This document shows positions 27,871 to 36,249 of a stretch of 64,000 bases of DNA, piece by piece; position 1 is the first letter of the stretch, and the number at the start of each line of letters is the position of its first letter. The position numbers and the translations under genes are program-made. The DNA lies in assembly GCF_016907385.1 (NCBI RefSeq), contig NZ_JAFBBU010000001.1:1488001-1552000 (forward strand). The letters are read 5' to 3'. The notes under the pieces are model-generated. The model had not been told where the DNA came from, did no database searches, and saw only the letters and a program-made list of their open reading frames with translations. The DNA comes from Subtercola frigoramans. GTDB lineage: Bacteria; Actinomycetota; Actinomycetes; Actinomycetales; Microbacteriaceae.

Positions 27871-29430
27871 CTACTTGTAGTCACGAATGAAATTCGACGC
27901 CAGGGTTTCAGAGAAACCGCCATTGGCGATGTCTGGGAGGCGCAACAGCGTGATTCCGTAGAAGCGCCGCACCGGATCCCGGTCGAACGCGGCACGGATG
28001 TGCGTCCACCCATCGTTGTCAGCATCGCCATCTGAGTAGAGTCCCCCGTTGAGCGCGTTCTCGCCCTTCACCTCGACTCCAGCCGCAGAGGCCGCATCGG
28101 CGATCCAGCCGACCTGGTCCGCCGCTGCCGAGTAGGCGAGCTTGCCGCCGTCCCAGAGCTTGTTGGGCTTCTCGAGCTCGGTGTAGTGAAGGATGACATG
28201 GTGTGTTCGGGGCATGGTGCCGTCACCGTGCACATCGGCATCGTGGATCATGTTCAGAATCGCGTTGTACCCGTGACCACTTGCGGCCGAACTCAGGTCG
28301 ACGTTCGAGGAGATGAGGCCTGCGGCGATCTCAGGGGCCCGGGTGATGGGGCTCGCGCTCATGGTCTGCCAGTGCACACCCGGGATCTTCTCGCTGAGTG
28401 TCACTGCCTGGAATCCGCCGTCGAAGGCATCGATCGCTGTGTTCAGCATTTCGCGCCCGTGGTTCACCAGGCTCTCGTTGTTCCACTGCGTGAAATCCTT
28501 GCCGTACTGGATCTTCAGGTACGAGCCCGAGGTGAAGAACCCGTCGTGGTCGTTGGGCGGCGTGATGGTGGCGAGGGTGAGGCCCGGAATTCCCCAGGCG
28601 GTGGCTGCACCGGCAACAGAGCCGTACTTGGCCAGTACCCACTGGGTGAATGACGCTCGGGCCGCAGGCGAATAGGTCTGCAGAACGCCCCTGTTCGGGA
28701 ACAGGCCGGGTGAACCCGCGACACCGCCATCCTGGTAGTCGTACGACGGCTCGCGCAGCTCACCGGTGGGGCCGGAGCTGATGGCGATCTCGCTGACTTT
28801 TCCGCGGTAGTCGGTCGAACCAGAGGTGTAGTGGTCTTCGAAGGCATTCATGAAGGCTTTGACATAGCCCAACGCGCGGGCCCTGGCCATTCCCCAGGGA
28901 GCAATCGCAGCGTGGCTGACGTTGCCGTACTCGCTCTGGTAGTAGTTGTCCGCGGGATGCGTTCCGACCACGCCGCCGTAGTTGACAGGCTCCCATACGA
29001 AGTCCGGCATGCCGATTTTCGTCTTGCAGTCGCCGTCGTCGCCGGGGCCACCGCCGCACTCGTGGGTGGACATGATCGGCACGATGCTGAGGCCGGCATC
29101 GCTGATGGCCTTGAACTCCTTGTCGTAGTAGGCCCAGGTGTAGCTCGTCGGCGAGAGCGCGACTTTGCCCCACCACACATCCACCGAGATTCCGGTGATG
29201 CCCATCTTCTTGGCTTCAGCCAGCTGTTTGACGAAGGCCTGCCACTCGGGGCCGTCGGTCGCCCAGTCGCCGATCCAGAGTCGTGCCATGGCGTTGACGG
29301 TGGGGGAGTCTCCCGGCGACGCCATCGCAGCGCTCGGTGCGATCACCACGCCCGCGGCCAGCACTGCCGTGACTCCCACCGCAGCACCCCATCGCTTGGC
29401 CGAGGTTCGGAGGCGCGAGGACATCTTCAT
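27871..29430 (-). CDS. Secreted beta-amylase, glycoside hydrolase family 14
   Basis: Releases maltose from the non-reducing ends of starch or glycogen outside the cell (519 aa). ATG 29430 has TGGAGAAA upstream. A Sec signal peptide covers about residues 1-37 (hydrophobic GVTAVLAAGVVIAPSAA, cleavage near AMASP). Family 14 motifs include GISVDVWWGKV and STHECGGG. The catalytic acid glutamate is at about 224 (SSGPTGELREPSYDY) and the catalytic base glutamate at about 457 (VKGENALNGG). There is no starch-binding domain. It stands alone with no other starch genes nearby, and an unusual hairpin precedes its start. GH14 is uncommon in bacteria outside Bacillus relatives. Confidence 0.92.
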   Translation of the reverse strand: MKMSSRLRTSAKRWGAAVGVTAVLAAGVVIAPSAAMASPGDSPTVNAMARLWIGDWATDGPEWQAFVKQLAEAKKMGITGISVDVWWGKVALSPTSYTWAYYDKEFKAISDAGLSIVPIMSTHECGGGPGDDGDCKTKIGMPDFVWEPVNYGGVVGTHPADNYYQSEYGNVSHAAIAPWGMARARALGYVKAFMNAFEDHYTSGSTDYRGKVSEIAISSGPTGELREPSYDYQDGGVAGSPGLFPNRGVLQTYSPAARASFTQWVLAKYGSVAGAATAWGIPGLTLATITPPNDHDGFFTSGSYLKIQYGKDFTQWNNESLVNHGREMLNTAIDAFDGGFQAVTLSEKIPGVHWQTMSASPITRAPEIAAGLISSNVDLSSAASGHGYNAILNMIHDADVHGDGTMPRTHHVILHYTELEKPNKLWDGGKLAYSAAADQVGWIADAASAAGVEVKGENALNGGLYSDGDADNDGWTHIRAAFDRDPVRRFYGITLLRLPDIANGGFSETLASNFIRDYK

Positions 29431-29450
29431 TGATTTCTCCAACTGTTGCA

Positions 29451-29489
29451 GGTTTCTTCATGCGCAGAGCCTCCCAGCATGAAGAAACC
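29451..29489 (-). promoter_or_regulatory. 13-bp perfect inverted repeat in the beta-amylase leader
   Basis: GGTTTCTTCATGC (29451-29463) is repeated perfectly in inverted order as GCATGAAGAAACC (29477-29489) around a 13-base loop, beginning 20 bases before the amylase start. A second smaller inverted repeat, TAGCTGA...TCAGCTA, lies at 29494-29514. Either may be an operator for a sugar-responsive repressor or a leader hairpin acting on translation. The factor is unknown. Confidence 0.6.
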
Positions 29490-29602
29490 AGCATAGCTGA
29501 GGAAAAATCAGCTAGCTGGGAATGGGCAGTGCATCTGCCTGGGTCAATTCCCGGAGTAGGGGTCGAGCCTGTGATCCGGGCCGACTACCGCCACGAGAAG
29601 AA

Positions 29603-29998
29603 TCAGGACTTGTCTTCGTCGTTTGACCCGGCGGCGCGTGCTGCGAGGGCCGACTCGTATTCTTTGCGGACGTCGACCATATCGAGCTGCCGAACCTGTT
29701 CGATGAGGTTCTCGAGGGCAGGCTGGGGGAGTGCGCCCGGCTGGCTGAAGATCGGGATTCCGTCGCGGTACACGACGAGCGTGGGGATCGATGTGATGCC
29801 ATAGCTGGCCGCAAGGGCCTGCTGGTCTTCGGTGTCGACCTTGGCGAAAGTGATATCAGAGTTCTTGTCGCTTGTGGCCTCGAAGACCGGGGCGAACTGG
29901 CGACAGGGGCCACACCATGCCGCCCAGAAGTCGATCAGTACGATGCCGTCGGCGACGGTCTGGTCGTGGGTTTCCTGGGTCAGTGTCTGCGTGCTCAT
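29603..29998 (-). CDS. trxA: Thioredoxin
   Basis: A cytoplasmic disulfide reductase (131 aa) with the WCGPC active site in LIDFWAAWCGPCRQFAP and the cis-proline segment GITSIPTLVVYRDG. The C-terminus has about 20 extra residues (YESALAARAAGSNDEDKS) beyond the usual fold. ATG 29998 is the only sensible start. It lies 14 bp downstream of the membrane protein gene at 30013-30603, so both may be one transcript. The 172 bp between its stop and the amylase start holds only the inverted repeats described for the amylase leader. Confidence 0.95.
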   Translation of the reverse strand: MSTQTLTQETHDQTVADGIVLIDFWAAWCGPCRQFAPVFEATSDKNSDITFAKVDTEDQQALAASYGITSIPTLVVYRDGIPIFSQPGALPQPALENLIEQVRQLDMVDVRKEYESALAARAAGSNDEDKS

Positions 29999-30012
29999 GC
30001 AGAGTAGAACGC

Positions 30013-30603
30013 TCAGCTCTGTACGGTATTCCCCGCCGCCCGGCTGGGCACATCGCCGATCGCTGGGGACGAGGCCAGGACCGCAGGCTCTCGTGCGCTG
30101 CTTCGTGCGCTGCGTCGTGCGCGTCGCGCAGGGAGCTCGGGTTTGACGAAGACCGAGCGCATGTGGTCTGAGGAGAGGTAGTCGGCTACCCCGATGAGCA
30201 CCAGGCTGAAGAGGATCTGCTCGGTGATCATCCAGAGCGGGTACAGGCCGGGGATGGCCGCGATCACCAGAGTGACAATGGGAAAGATCTTACTGAACAG
30301 TTTCAGTCGGGAATACGCCCAGTAGTAGCCCGCGCGCGCCCGCCACGAGAAATAGAACAGGGTCATGGTGATTCCGAGCACCACAAGGCCGCGGAACCAG
30401 ACCGCCCACGCCACATTCTGGCCGTTGAGCGTGAGCGTGAGCGCAATGACGAGTGCCGCCGTTCCCAGAACGAACTCGAAGGCCAGTAACCAGGTGATCG
30501 CCGTGAATGCTCGCCTGGTCTTCGCGTGGGTGCGCTGTTCCTCGGGAATGCGGAAGCCCGCCAGGCGCCCAGCTGCCAGCCGGTCGATGCGGTCGAAGAT
30601 CAT
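30013..30603 (-). CDS. Membrane protein of unknown function, about four transmembrane segments
   Basis: A 196-aa protein. An N-terminal cytoplasmic stretch (MIFDRIDRLAAGRLAGFRIP) is followed by about four hydrophobic segments between residues 35 and 140, and then an Arg/Ala-rich tail. No family was recognised. The ATG at 30603 faces the 18-bp repeat array at 30619-30744, so its promoter must lie in or beyond that array. Codon use looks like that of its neighbours. Confidence 0.7.
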   Translation of the reverse strand: MIFDRIDRLAAGRLAGFRIPEEQRTHAKTRRAFTAITWLLAFEFVLGTAALVIALTLTLNGQNVAWAVWFRGLVVLGITMTLFYFSWRARAGYYWAYSRLKLFSKIFPIVTLVIAAIPGLYPLWMITEQILFSLVLIGVADYLSSDHMRSVFVKPELPARRARRSARSSAREPAVLASSPAIGDVPSRAAGNTVQS

Positions 30604-30618
30604 GCCTCGATTCTAAGA

Positions 30619-30744
30619 GGTCGCGACAATCCAGGTGGTCGCGACAGTCAAGGTGGTCGCGACAGTCAAGGTGGTCGCGACAATCCAGGAGGCGGCGACA
30701 ACTGAAGTGGTTGCGACAGTCCAGGGTGTTGCGACAATCGGTGG
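30619..30744. repeat. 18-bp intergenic tandem array (7 units)
   Basis: Seven contiguous 18-bp units with consensus GGTCGCGACAGTCAAGGT fill half of the divergent gap between the membrane protein gene (start 30603) and the nitrilase-family gene (30880). Each unit has a GTCGCGAC-type palindromic core that weakens towards the right-hand end. On the minus strand some units present TTGACT, a -35-like hexamer. Confidence 0.9.
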
Positions 30745-30879
30745 CATCCGCAAAACGGGTGCGGTGGCCCGACCTCCCATAGGCTGACGTGTTATGAGAG
30801 TCTCTGAACCCCATTCCTCCAACACGACCTTCGGAGCTGTCGCAATCGCGGGAGTTGGCATAACCGCAGGAGCGGCGTG

Positions 30880-31734
30880 GTGAACGTCGCTGCCCCTTCC
30901 GGCGTCGAGTCGAACCTCGCTGTCACGGTGGGCGTTGCGGTGGCGCAGTTCGCGCCGGGTGCCGACGGGGCGGCGAATCTCGAAGAAATGGGCATGCTGG
31001 TGACAGTTGCGGTCGCCCGTGGAGCGGAGCTCGTCGTGTTCCCCGAGTACTCGTCCCACTTCTCGTCCCCGCTGGGGCCCAATGCCCTCGCCGCCGCGCA
31101 GTCGCTCGACGGGCCGTTCGTGAACGGACTCCGTGACCTGGCGCTGCGATCGGGGGTACATGTGGTCGCCGGCATCGTCGAGAGTGGTGATGACAATCAC
31201 TACTACAACACCCTCGTGGCTGTCGATCCATCGGGCGAGCTTGTCGCGCGCTATCGCAAAGTGCACCTCTACGACGCCTTCGGCCAGCACGAGAGCGAGT
31301 GGATGCGCGCGGGCGCCATCGAGCATCCGGAGACCTTTGTCGTCGGTGACTTCACTGTAGGTCTGCAGACGTGTTACGACCTCAGGTTTCCCGAGTCGAC
31401 GAGATGGCTGGTGGACGCCGGGGTGGACCTGGTGCTGGTGCCGGCCGAGTGGGTGCCCGGCCCGGCGAAGGAGCGGCACTGGACGACACTGCTCGAAGCA
31501 CGCGCAATCGAGAACACGGTGTACGTCGCTGCCGCAGACCACACGGTTCCTGGCGGAGTGGGACTGAGCATGGTCATGGATCCGACCGGAGTGCCCGTTG
31601 CGATGCTCGGAGCGGAGGCGGGGGTCGCCGTGGCCTTCATTTCACGGGCGCGTCTCGAACAGGTGAGGCGGGTGAACCCGGCCCTGGATCTGAGACGGTT
31701 CGCCGTTACGCCCAGGCACGTGACGGAGGGCTAG
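30880..31734 (+). CDS. Carbon-nitrogen hydrolase (nitrilase superfamily amidase)
   Basis: A 284-aa cytoplasmic amidase with the complete Glu-Lys-Cys triad: Glu in VVFPEYSSHF, Lys in RYRKVHLYDAFG and Cys in GLQTCYDLRFPE. The DLRFPE and HLYDAF context resembles omega-amidase or deaminated-glutathione amidase (Nit1/NitB-like) proteins, but the substrate cannot be fixed from sequence. The GTG 30880 start is preferred to GTG 30877 because AGGAG lies 7 bases before it. It may form a functional pair with the convergent aminotransferase next door, since omega-amidases work after methionine/glutamine transaminases. That link is inference. Confidence 0.9.
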   Translation: MNVAAPSGVESNLAVTVGVAVAQFAPGADGAANLEEMGMLVTVAVARGAELVVFPEYSSHFSSPLGPNALAAAQSLDGPFVNGLRDLALRSGVHVVAGIVESGDDNHYYNTLVAVDPSGELVARYRKVHLYDAFGQHESEWMRAGAIEHPETFVVGDFTVGLQTCYDLRFPESTRWLVDAGVDLVLVPAEWVPGPAKERHWTTLLEARAIENTVYVAAADHTVPGGVGLSMVMDPTGVPVAMLGAEAGVAVAFISRARLEQVRRVNPALDLRRFAVTPRHVTEG

Positions 31735-31821
31735 CGGGGCAGGGCCAGCGGGGCCCGGCTAGCGGGCAGGGCTAGCGGGGCGGGGCCAGCGACACTCTGA
31801 CAGCAAACCGGTGCCTGTGAC
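31735..31821. repeat. Intergenic GCTAGCGGGGCAGGGCCAGC degenerate repeats
   Basis: The 87-bp convergent gap contains four or five degenerate copies of GCTAGCGGGGCAGG, beginning at the nitrilase-gene stop codon (31732-31734). No terminator hairpin is obvious beyond the self-complementarity of GCTAGC and GGGGCCC. Confidence 0.6.
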
Positions 31822-33024
31822 TCACCGTTCGCGACTGAGGCGACCGAGTTGCGCCGCCGCACGCTCGAGCACCTCGATCTTCTTGCAGAAGGCGAATCGT
31901 ACGAGCGAGGAGTATTCCGCTGCGAGTTCGTCGTGACAGAAAGCGGAGATCGGAACGGCGACGACGCCCGCGAGTTCGGGCAGGTCGCGGCACAGCTGCA
32001 CGGCATCGTCATAGCGGAGCGGTCTGGCATCTGCGACGACGAAGTAGGTGCCGTGGGAGTCGAAGACCTCGAAACCAGCCTTGACGAGTCCGCTCGAGAG
32101 CACGTCACGCTTTGAGCGGAGATCTGCCGCAATGCCGGCGAAGAATTCATCGGGCAACGCCAGCCCCACGGCGATGGCGGGTTGGAACGGCGCGCCATTG
32201 ACATAGGTCAGAAACTGCTTCACGGTGAGGATCGCGGTGATCAGCTTCGCGGGGGCCGTGATCCAGCCGATCTTCCACCCCGTGGTGTTGAACGTCTTGC
32301 CGCCGGACGAGATCGTGATCGTGCGTTCCCGTGCGCCCGCGAGGGTGGCGATCGGAAGGTGTGGCCCGTTGAAGATGAGGTGTTCGTAGACCTCGTCGGT
32401 GACGATGAGGGCGTCGTGCTCGTGGGCCAGCTCGACGATGAGCTCGAGTGTCTCCCGGCTCAGCACTGACCCTGTCGGGTTGTGCGGGTTGTTGATCAGG
32501 ATGATGCGGGTGCGGTCGGTGACGGAACGCCGGAGATCGTCGTGGTCAGGTTGAAAGTCGGGCAGGCGAAGCGGCACCGTTCGGTGCTCGCCGCGGCTGA
32601 GTGAGATGAGGGCGCCGTAGGCGTCGTAGAACGGCTCGAGCGTGACGACCTCGTCGCCATCGTCGACCAGGCTCAGGATGGTCGCCGCAAGTGCCTCCGT
32701 GGCACCTGCAGTGACGAGAACCTCCGTTTCGGCATCGAGCTCGAGCCCGTAGAACCTCTTCTGGTGTTCAGCTATCGCGTGTCGGAGTTCCGCGATGCCT
32801 CGCCCTGGTGGGTACTGGTTCTGGCCTTGGGAGATGGCCCGGCGCGCCGTATCGAGAACTTCGGCGGGGCCGTCTTCGTCGGGAAAGCCCTGCCCGAGGT
32901 TGATGGCCCCCGTTGCCTGGGCGAGGGCGCTCATCTCCGCGAAGATCGTCGCCTGGATTGCTCCGTCCGCTGACAGGAGGCCAGCACCTTCTGCTGTGCG
33001 CTGCCAGGGACCGCTGATCGACAT
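31822..33024 (-). CDS. PLP-dependent aminotransferase, class I/II (methionine/kynurenine aminotransferase-like, DapC-like)
   Basis: A 400-aa fold-type I aminotransferase. ATG 33024 starts MSISGPWQRTAEGAG. Key features are INLGQGFPDEDGP, NQYPPGRGIAELR, NPHNPTGSVL, the DEVYEHLIF aspartate/tyrosine and the PLP lysine in SSGGKTFNTTGWKIGW. The pattern matches the actinobacterial group annotated as succinyldiaminopimelate aminotransferase DapC or as methionine/kynurenine aminotransferase. These cannot be separated by eye. It converges with the nitrilase-family gene. Confidence 0.9.
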   Translation of the reverse strand: MSISGPWQRTAEGAGLLSADGAIQATIFAEMSALAQATGAINLGQGFPDEDGPAEVLDTARRAISQGQNQYPPGRGIAELRHAIAEHQKRFYGLELDAETEVLVTAGATEALAATILSLVDDGDEVVTLEPFYDAYGALISLSRGEHRTVPLRLPDFQPDHDDLRRSVTDRTRIILINNPHNPTGSVLSRETLELIVELAHEHDALIVTDEVYEHLIFNGPHLPIATLAGARERTITISSGGKTFNTTGWKIGWITAPAKLITAILTVKQFLTYVNGAPFQPAIAVGLALPDEFFAGIAADLRSKRDVLSSGLVKAGFEVFDSHGTYFVVADARPLRYDDAVQLCRDLPELAGVVAVPISAFCHDELAAEYSSLVRFAFCKKIEVLERAAAQLGRLSRER

Positions 33025-33299
33025 GATGACCAACTTACAAGATGCCTCCCATTCGAAAGTTCGGCCGGGGCCGGCTCGCTGCACGAGCGGCGCGCACTTG
33101 CCATGAACTCCCTATGAATGCTCGGAGCCGTCGGGGTGGAAGATTACGCTTGCAATCGCGCTCGACTGAACGAATCGCTGGGGTCCCAGCGTCGCTGTCG
33201 GCCGGCGCATCGGCAAGACGTCGACCTGCATGTTCAGCTTTCGTTGATTGAACACTCAGGTTCGCCGGGAAAGCTTGCACTGCTTGGAAGGAGCACCCC
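33025..33299. promoter_or_regulatory. Divergent gap between the aminotransferase and htrA genes
   Basis: 275 bp without a supportable gene. It must contain both promoters. Only the htrA ribosome binding site (GGAAGGAG at 33286-33293) can be assigned with confidence. Confidence 0.3.
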
Positions 33300-35033
33300 G
33301 TGTCAGACAGCACTGAGAACGACAGCACTGAGAACGACAGCACTGAGAACGACAGCACTGAGAACGACAGCACTGAGAACGACAGCACTGAGAACATCCA
33401 CAACCCTGGCGAGGTGGCTCCGAATGCCGATCGCACTCCGGCCGGAACCAACGTCACCGACGTTCTCTCCGAGAACACCACGGCCGTGCTTCCAGCCGAC
33501 TTCGGCGCCGAGCAGCCCACCATTCCGATTCCGCCGATTGCGCCCGTGATTCCGCAGGCTTCCGAAGTCGCGCCCGTGTCGATGGCCCCCGCATCTCAGT
33601 ACGGTTCGACCGCAGTAGCTGGCGTCGCGGCCTATGGCAGTGCTGCACCTGCCGCTCCTGTTGGCGGCCAGGCTCCGTACTACCCTTCCCAGCCGATGGG
33701 CACGGCGTCGACCGCGCCCCTTCCCGACTACGGCAACGGCGCGTTCGGCCAGCCGGTCGGTGGCGGCCCCTACGGCCCAGACGGACGACCCGTCGCCGCG
33801 GCTCCGGCACGACGCCGGGGTGGAGCTGCGCTGATCGCTGCGCTCGCCATCGGTGCGCTCATCGGTGGCGCATCCGGTGCGGGCATCAGCGTGTGGGCGC
33901 TCAGCCAGAACAACGCGGGTTCAACACAGGCGTCGAGCCCCCAGACGATCAACGTGAACAACCCCGGCAGCGTGAACGACATCACCGCCGTCGCAGTGAA
34001 GGCGTCGCCCTCGGTCGTGACACTGTCGGTCACCGACGGTACGACCACCTCGGGCACCGGGTCAGGTGTCGTGCTGTCGTCTGATGGCTACGTGCTCACG
34101 AACACCCACGTCGTCACCCTGGATGGTGCAACGGCCAGCCCGACGATCTCCGTCACCGCCGCCGACGGCAAGATCTACGTCGGCAAAGTCGTCGGCACCG
34201 ACCCCGTAGCCGATCTCGCGGTCGTCAAGCTGCAGGATGCCAGTGGCCTGACCAAGATCGAATGGGGCGACTCCTCCAAGCTCAACGTCGGCGACACCGC
34301 GATCGCGATCGGCGCGCCCCTCGGTCTCTCGGGCACCGTGACGAACGGAATCGTGAGTTCGCTGAACCGCAGCATCACTGTGGCCTCGTCAGCTGCCCCG
34401 AAGAGTTCTGGTGAACAGGCCACTCCCAACCCCGACAGCACCGGTAGCCCCTACGACTTCTGGAACTTCGACATCCCGGGTCAGGGTGGCTCCCAGTCAC
34501 AGGCCCCGTCGACGGCGAACAGCACCATCTCCCTTGCCGTCATCCAGACGGATGCCGCGATCAACCCCGGGAACTCCGGCGGGGCACTTCTCAACTCGAG
34601 CGGCCAATTGATCGGAATCAACGTGGCGATCGCCAGCGCCAGTTCGACGAGCTCCTCCTCGGGGCAGTCGGGCAGCATCGGCGTCGGCTTCTCGATTCCC
34701 GCCAACTTCGCCAAGCGGATCTCCGATGAGATCATTGCCACCGGTTCGGCAACACATGGGCTTCTCGGTGCATCCATCTCGGCGTCGACCGACTCGTCCC
34801 AGTCCGTCGTAGGCGCTCTGGTGGCTGACGTCACCAGCGGTGGAGCTGCCGCGGCAGCCGGCATCCAAAAGGGTGATGTCATTACGGCGTTCAACGGCAT
34901 TGCGGTCACCGATGCGACCGATCTGACCGCCCAGGTCAGAGTGCTTCCGGCGGGCGCGACCGCAACGGTCACCTACCTTCGTGGTGACAAGTCGAACACG
35001 GTCGAGGTCACTCTGGGGCAACTGGCCAGCTGA
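33300..35033 (+). CDS. Membrane-anchored HtrA/DegP-type serine protease with PDZ domain
   Basis: A quality-control protease of the cell envelope (577 aa). The GTG 33300 start follows GGAAGGAG. Residues about 3-32 are a DSTEN pentapeptide array. Residues to about 170 are Pro/Ala-rich and cytoplasmic. One membrane segment follows at about 177-198 (ALIAALAIGALIGGASGAG). The trypsin-like domain shows all three catalytic residues: His in VLTNTHVV, Asp in DPVADLAVVKL and Ser in NPGNSGGALL. A C-terminal PDZ domain begins near GLLGASIS. This is the HtrA/PepD layout typical of actinobacteria. Confidence 0.94.
   Translation: MSDSTENDSTENDSTENDSTENDSTENDSTENIHNPGEVAPNADRTPAGTNVTDVLSENTTAVLPADFGAEQPTIPIPPIAPVIPQASEVAPVSMAPASQYGSTAVAGVAAYGSAAPAAPVGGQAPYYPSQPMGTASTAPLPDYGNGAFGQPVGGGPYGPDGRPVAAAPARRRGGAALIAALAIGALIGGASGAGISVWALSQNNAGSTQASSPQTINVNNPGSVNDITAVAVKASPSVVTLSVTDGTTTSGTGSGVVLSSDGYVLTNTHVVTLDGATASPTISVTAADGKIYVGKVVGTDPVADLAVVKLQDASGLTKIEWGDSSKLNVGDTAIAIGAPLGLSGTVTNGIVSSLNRSITVASSAAPKSSGEQATPNPDSTGSPYDFWNFDIPGQGGSQSQAPSTANSTISLAVIQTDAAINPGNSGGALLNSSGQLIGINVAIASASSTSSSSGQSGSIGVGFSIPANFAKRISDEIIATGSATHGLLGASISASTDSSQSVVGALVADVTSGGAAAAAGIQKGDVITAFNGIAVTDATDLTAQVRVLPAGATATVTYLRGDKSNTVEVTLGQLAS
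33306..33395 (+). repeat. 15-bp perfect tandem array at the htrA N-terminus (6 units)
   Basis: Six identical copies of GACAGCACTGAGAAC encode DSTEN. Being perfect at the DNA level, it is probably the youngest array in the window and the best candidate for strain-to-strain length variation. Confidence 0.97.
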
Positions 35034-35081
35034 CCCGATTCTCCCTTCGATCGGTATTCTGAGGGGCTCGAATGGCCAGCT

Positions 35082-35119
35082 GATAGGCTCATCGTTGCTA
35101 ATGGCGCGATGGGCCTATC
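35082..35119 (+). terminator. Probable intrinsic terminator after htrA
   Basis: GATAGGCTCATCG pairs with CGATGGGCCTATC (13-bp stem with one mismatch or wobble) around a 12-base loop. GGTCTGTTTGC follows. The T tract is weak, as is common in GC-rich actinobacteria. Confidence 0.6.
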
Positions 35120-35154
35120 GGTCTGTTTGCACTCCCATCCACCGAGCGGAATAG

Positions 35155-36249
35155 ATGATCGACTCCACACCCGGCCCGACTTCACCTGGCCCGTCTGTGA
35201 TCCCTCCGGTCACGGCCGTTCTCGCCGTGCGAAATGATGCACAGACCGTCGAGCGTGCAGTCAGGAGCATCTTCGCGCAGAACTATCCGCTCGAAGTCGC
35301 AGTGGTGATCGCCTCGGCGCCGAGCACGGACGGCACACGCGAGATCGTTCGAGCTCTCGCTTCTGGCGACCCGCGGTTGAGCGTGATTGAGACGACATCA
35401 GCGTCTCCCGCCGTTGCTCTCAACGAAGCCATCGCGGCCGCAACGAGCGCGGTTCTCATCCGGGTCGATCCGCGCAGTGAGCTGCCTTCCGACTATGTGA
35501 GGGTGGCGGTCGAAGCAATGGCAAGAACTGATGCCGCGGCGCTCGTCGGTCGAACCCGACCCGTCGGGGAGACGCCGTTCGAACGGGCGGTCGCCAAGGG
35601 CTTCCGGCATCGCCTGGGTCTCGCAGACGACCCTCTGCGTTCTCCCGGCCAGGCGGAGGGCCCCACGGGGCAGCCCAATGATCACGTCCTTCGTCGGCGA
35701 ATGTTCATCGACGCAGGGCTCTACAGCGAGGAACTCAGGCACGGTCAGAGCTGGGAGATGAACTCGAGGCTTCGTGACGCCGGCAACACGGTGTGGTTCA
35801 CGCCAGAGTTGGTGTATTCGTACAGGCCTCCGTCCAGGCCCGTCGCACTGACCAGAGCTCTCTTCGCTGATGGACTCTGGCGCGGGGAGTTCTTCCGTGC
35901 CTTCCGGGAAGAGAGTGCTCTCAGGTTCAGGCTCCCCGTGGCGGTCGTGATCGCGACGATCGCCGGGTTCATTCTCGGTGCTATCGGACTCTTCGGCATC
36001 GTCGCAGGGGCACTCGGAGCCGCCTTCGTCGTATCGGTGATTCTCTTCGCACTGATCGTGGCGCCCGCGGCCTACGTGGTCGTCGTGCTGACCCTGGCCG
36101 GAATCGTCGCGGTTCGTGAGGACCTTCGCACCGGGGCATGGTTTGCCCTCGTCATGCCGTTCATCCATTTCAGCTGGGGTCTGGGATTCATTGCGGGGTT
36201 CCTGAACATCGAGGGTGCGGCAGACACCCTCATCGTGGACTTTGAGTGA
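35155..36249 (+). CDS. Glycosyltransferase family 2 membrane protein
   Basis: A 364-aa protein. The N-terminal GT-A domain starts VTAVLAVRNDAQTVERAVRSI. It continues with APSTDGTREIV, the RVDPRSELPSDY metal-site region (DxD-like, with one Asp replaced by Arg-Val-Asp) and QSWEMNSRLRDAG. The C-terminal third (about 265-345) has three or four membrane segments. It resembles succinoglycan/exopolysaccharide-type transferases (ExoA-like). It probably adds sugar to a lipid-linked or surface polysaccharide, with unknown substrate. It stands alone between the htrA terminator and convergent unknown genes. Confidence 0.85.
   Translation: MIDSTPGPTSPGPSVIPPVTAVLAVRNDAQTVERAVRSIFAQNYPLEVAVVIASAPSTDGTREIVRALASGDPRLSVIETTSASPAVALNEAIAAATSAVLIRVDPRSELPSDYVRVAVEAMARTDAAALVGRTRPVGETPFERAVAKGFRHRLGLADDPLRSPGQAEGPTGQPNDHVLRRRMFIDAGLYSEELRHGQSWEMNSRLRDAGNTVWFTPELVYSYRPPSRPVALTRALFADGLWRGEFFRAFREESALRFRLPVAVVIATIAGFILGAIGLFGIVAGALGAAFVVSVILFALIVAPAAYVVVVLTLAGIVAVREDLRTGAWFALVMPFIHFSWGLGFIAGFLNIEGAADTLIVDFE

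Noticed and set aside
29443..29602. A tRNA-like stretch or small RNA upstream of the amylase
   Set aside because: Only inverted repeats could be found. No cloverleaf or known RNA family pattern fits.
30613..31542. Minus-strand open frame of 309 codons through the 18-bp array and the nitrilase gene
   Set aside because: It is antisense to a gene with a complete catalytic triad, and its own sequence is compositional noise. The array is treated as intergenic.
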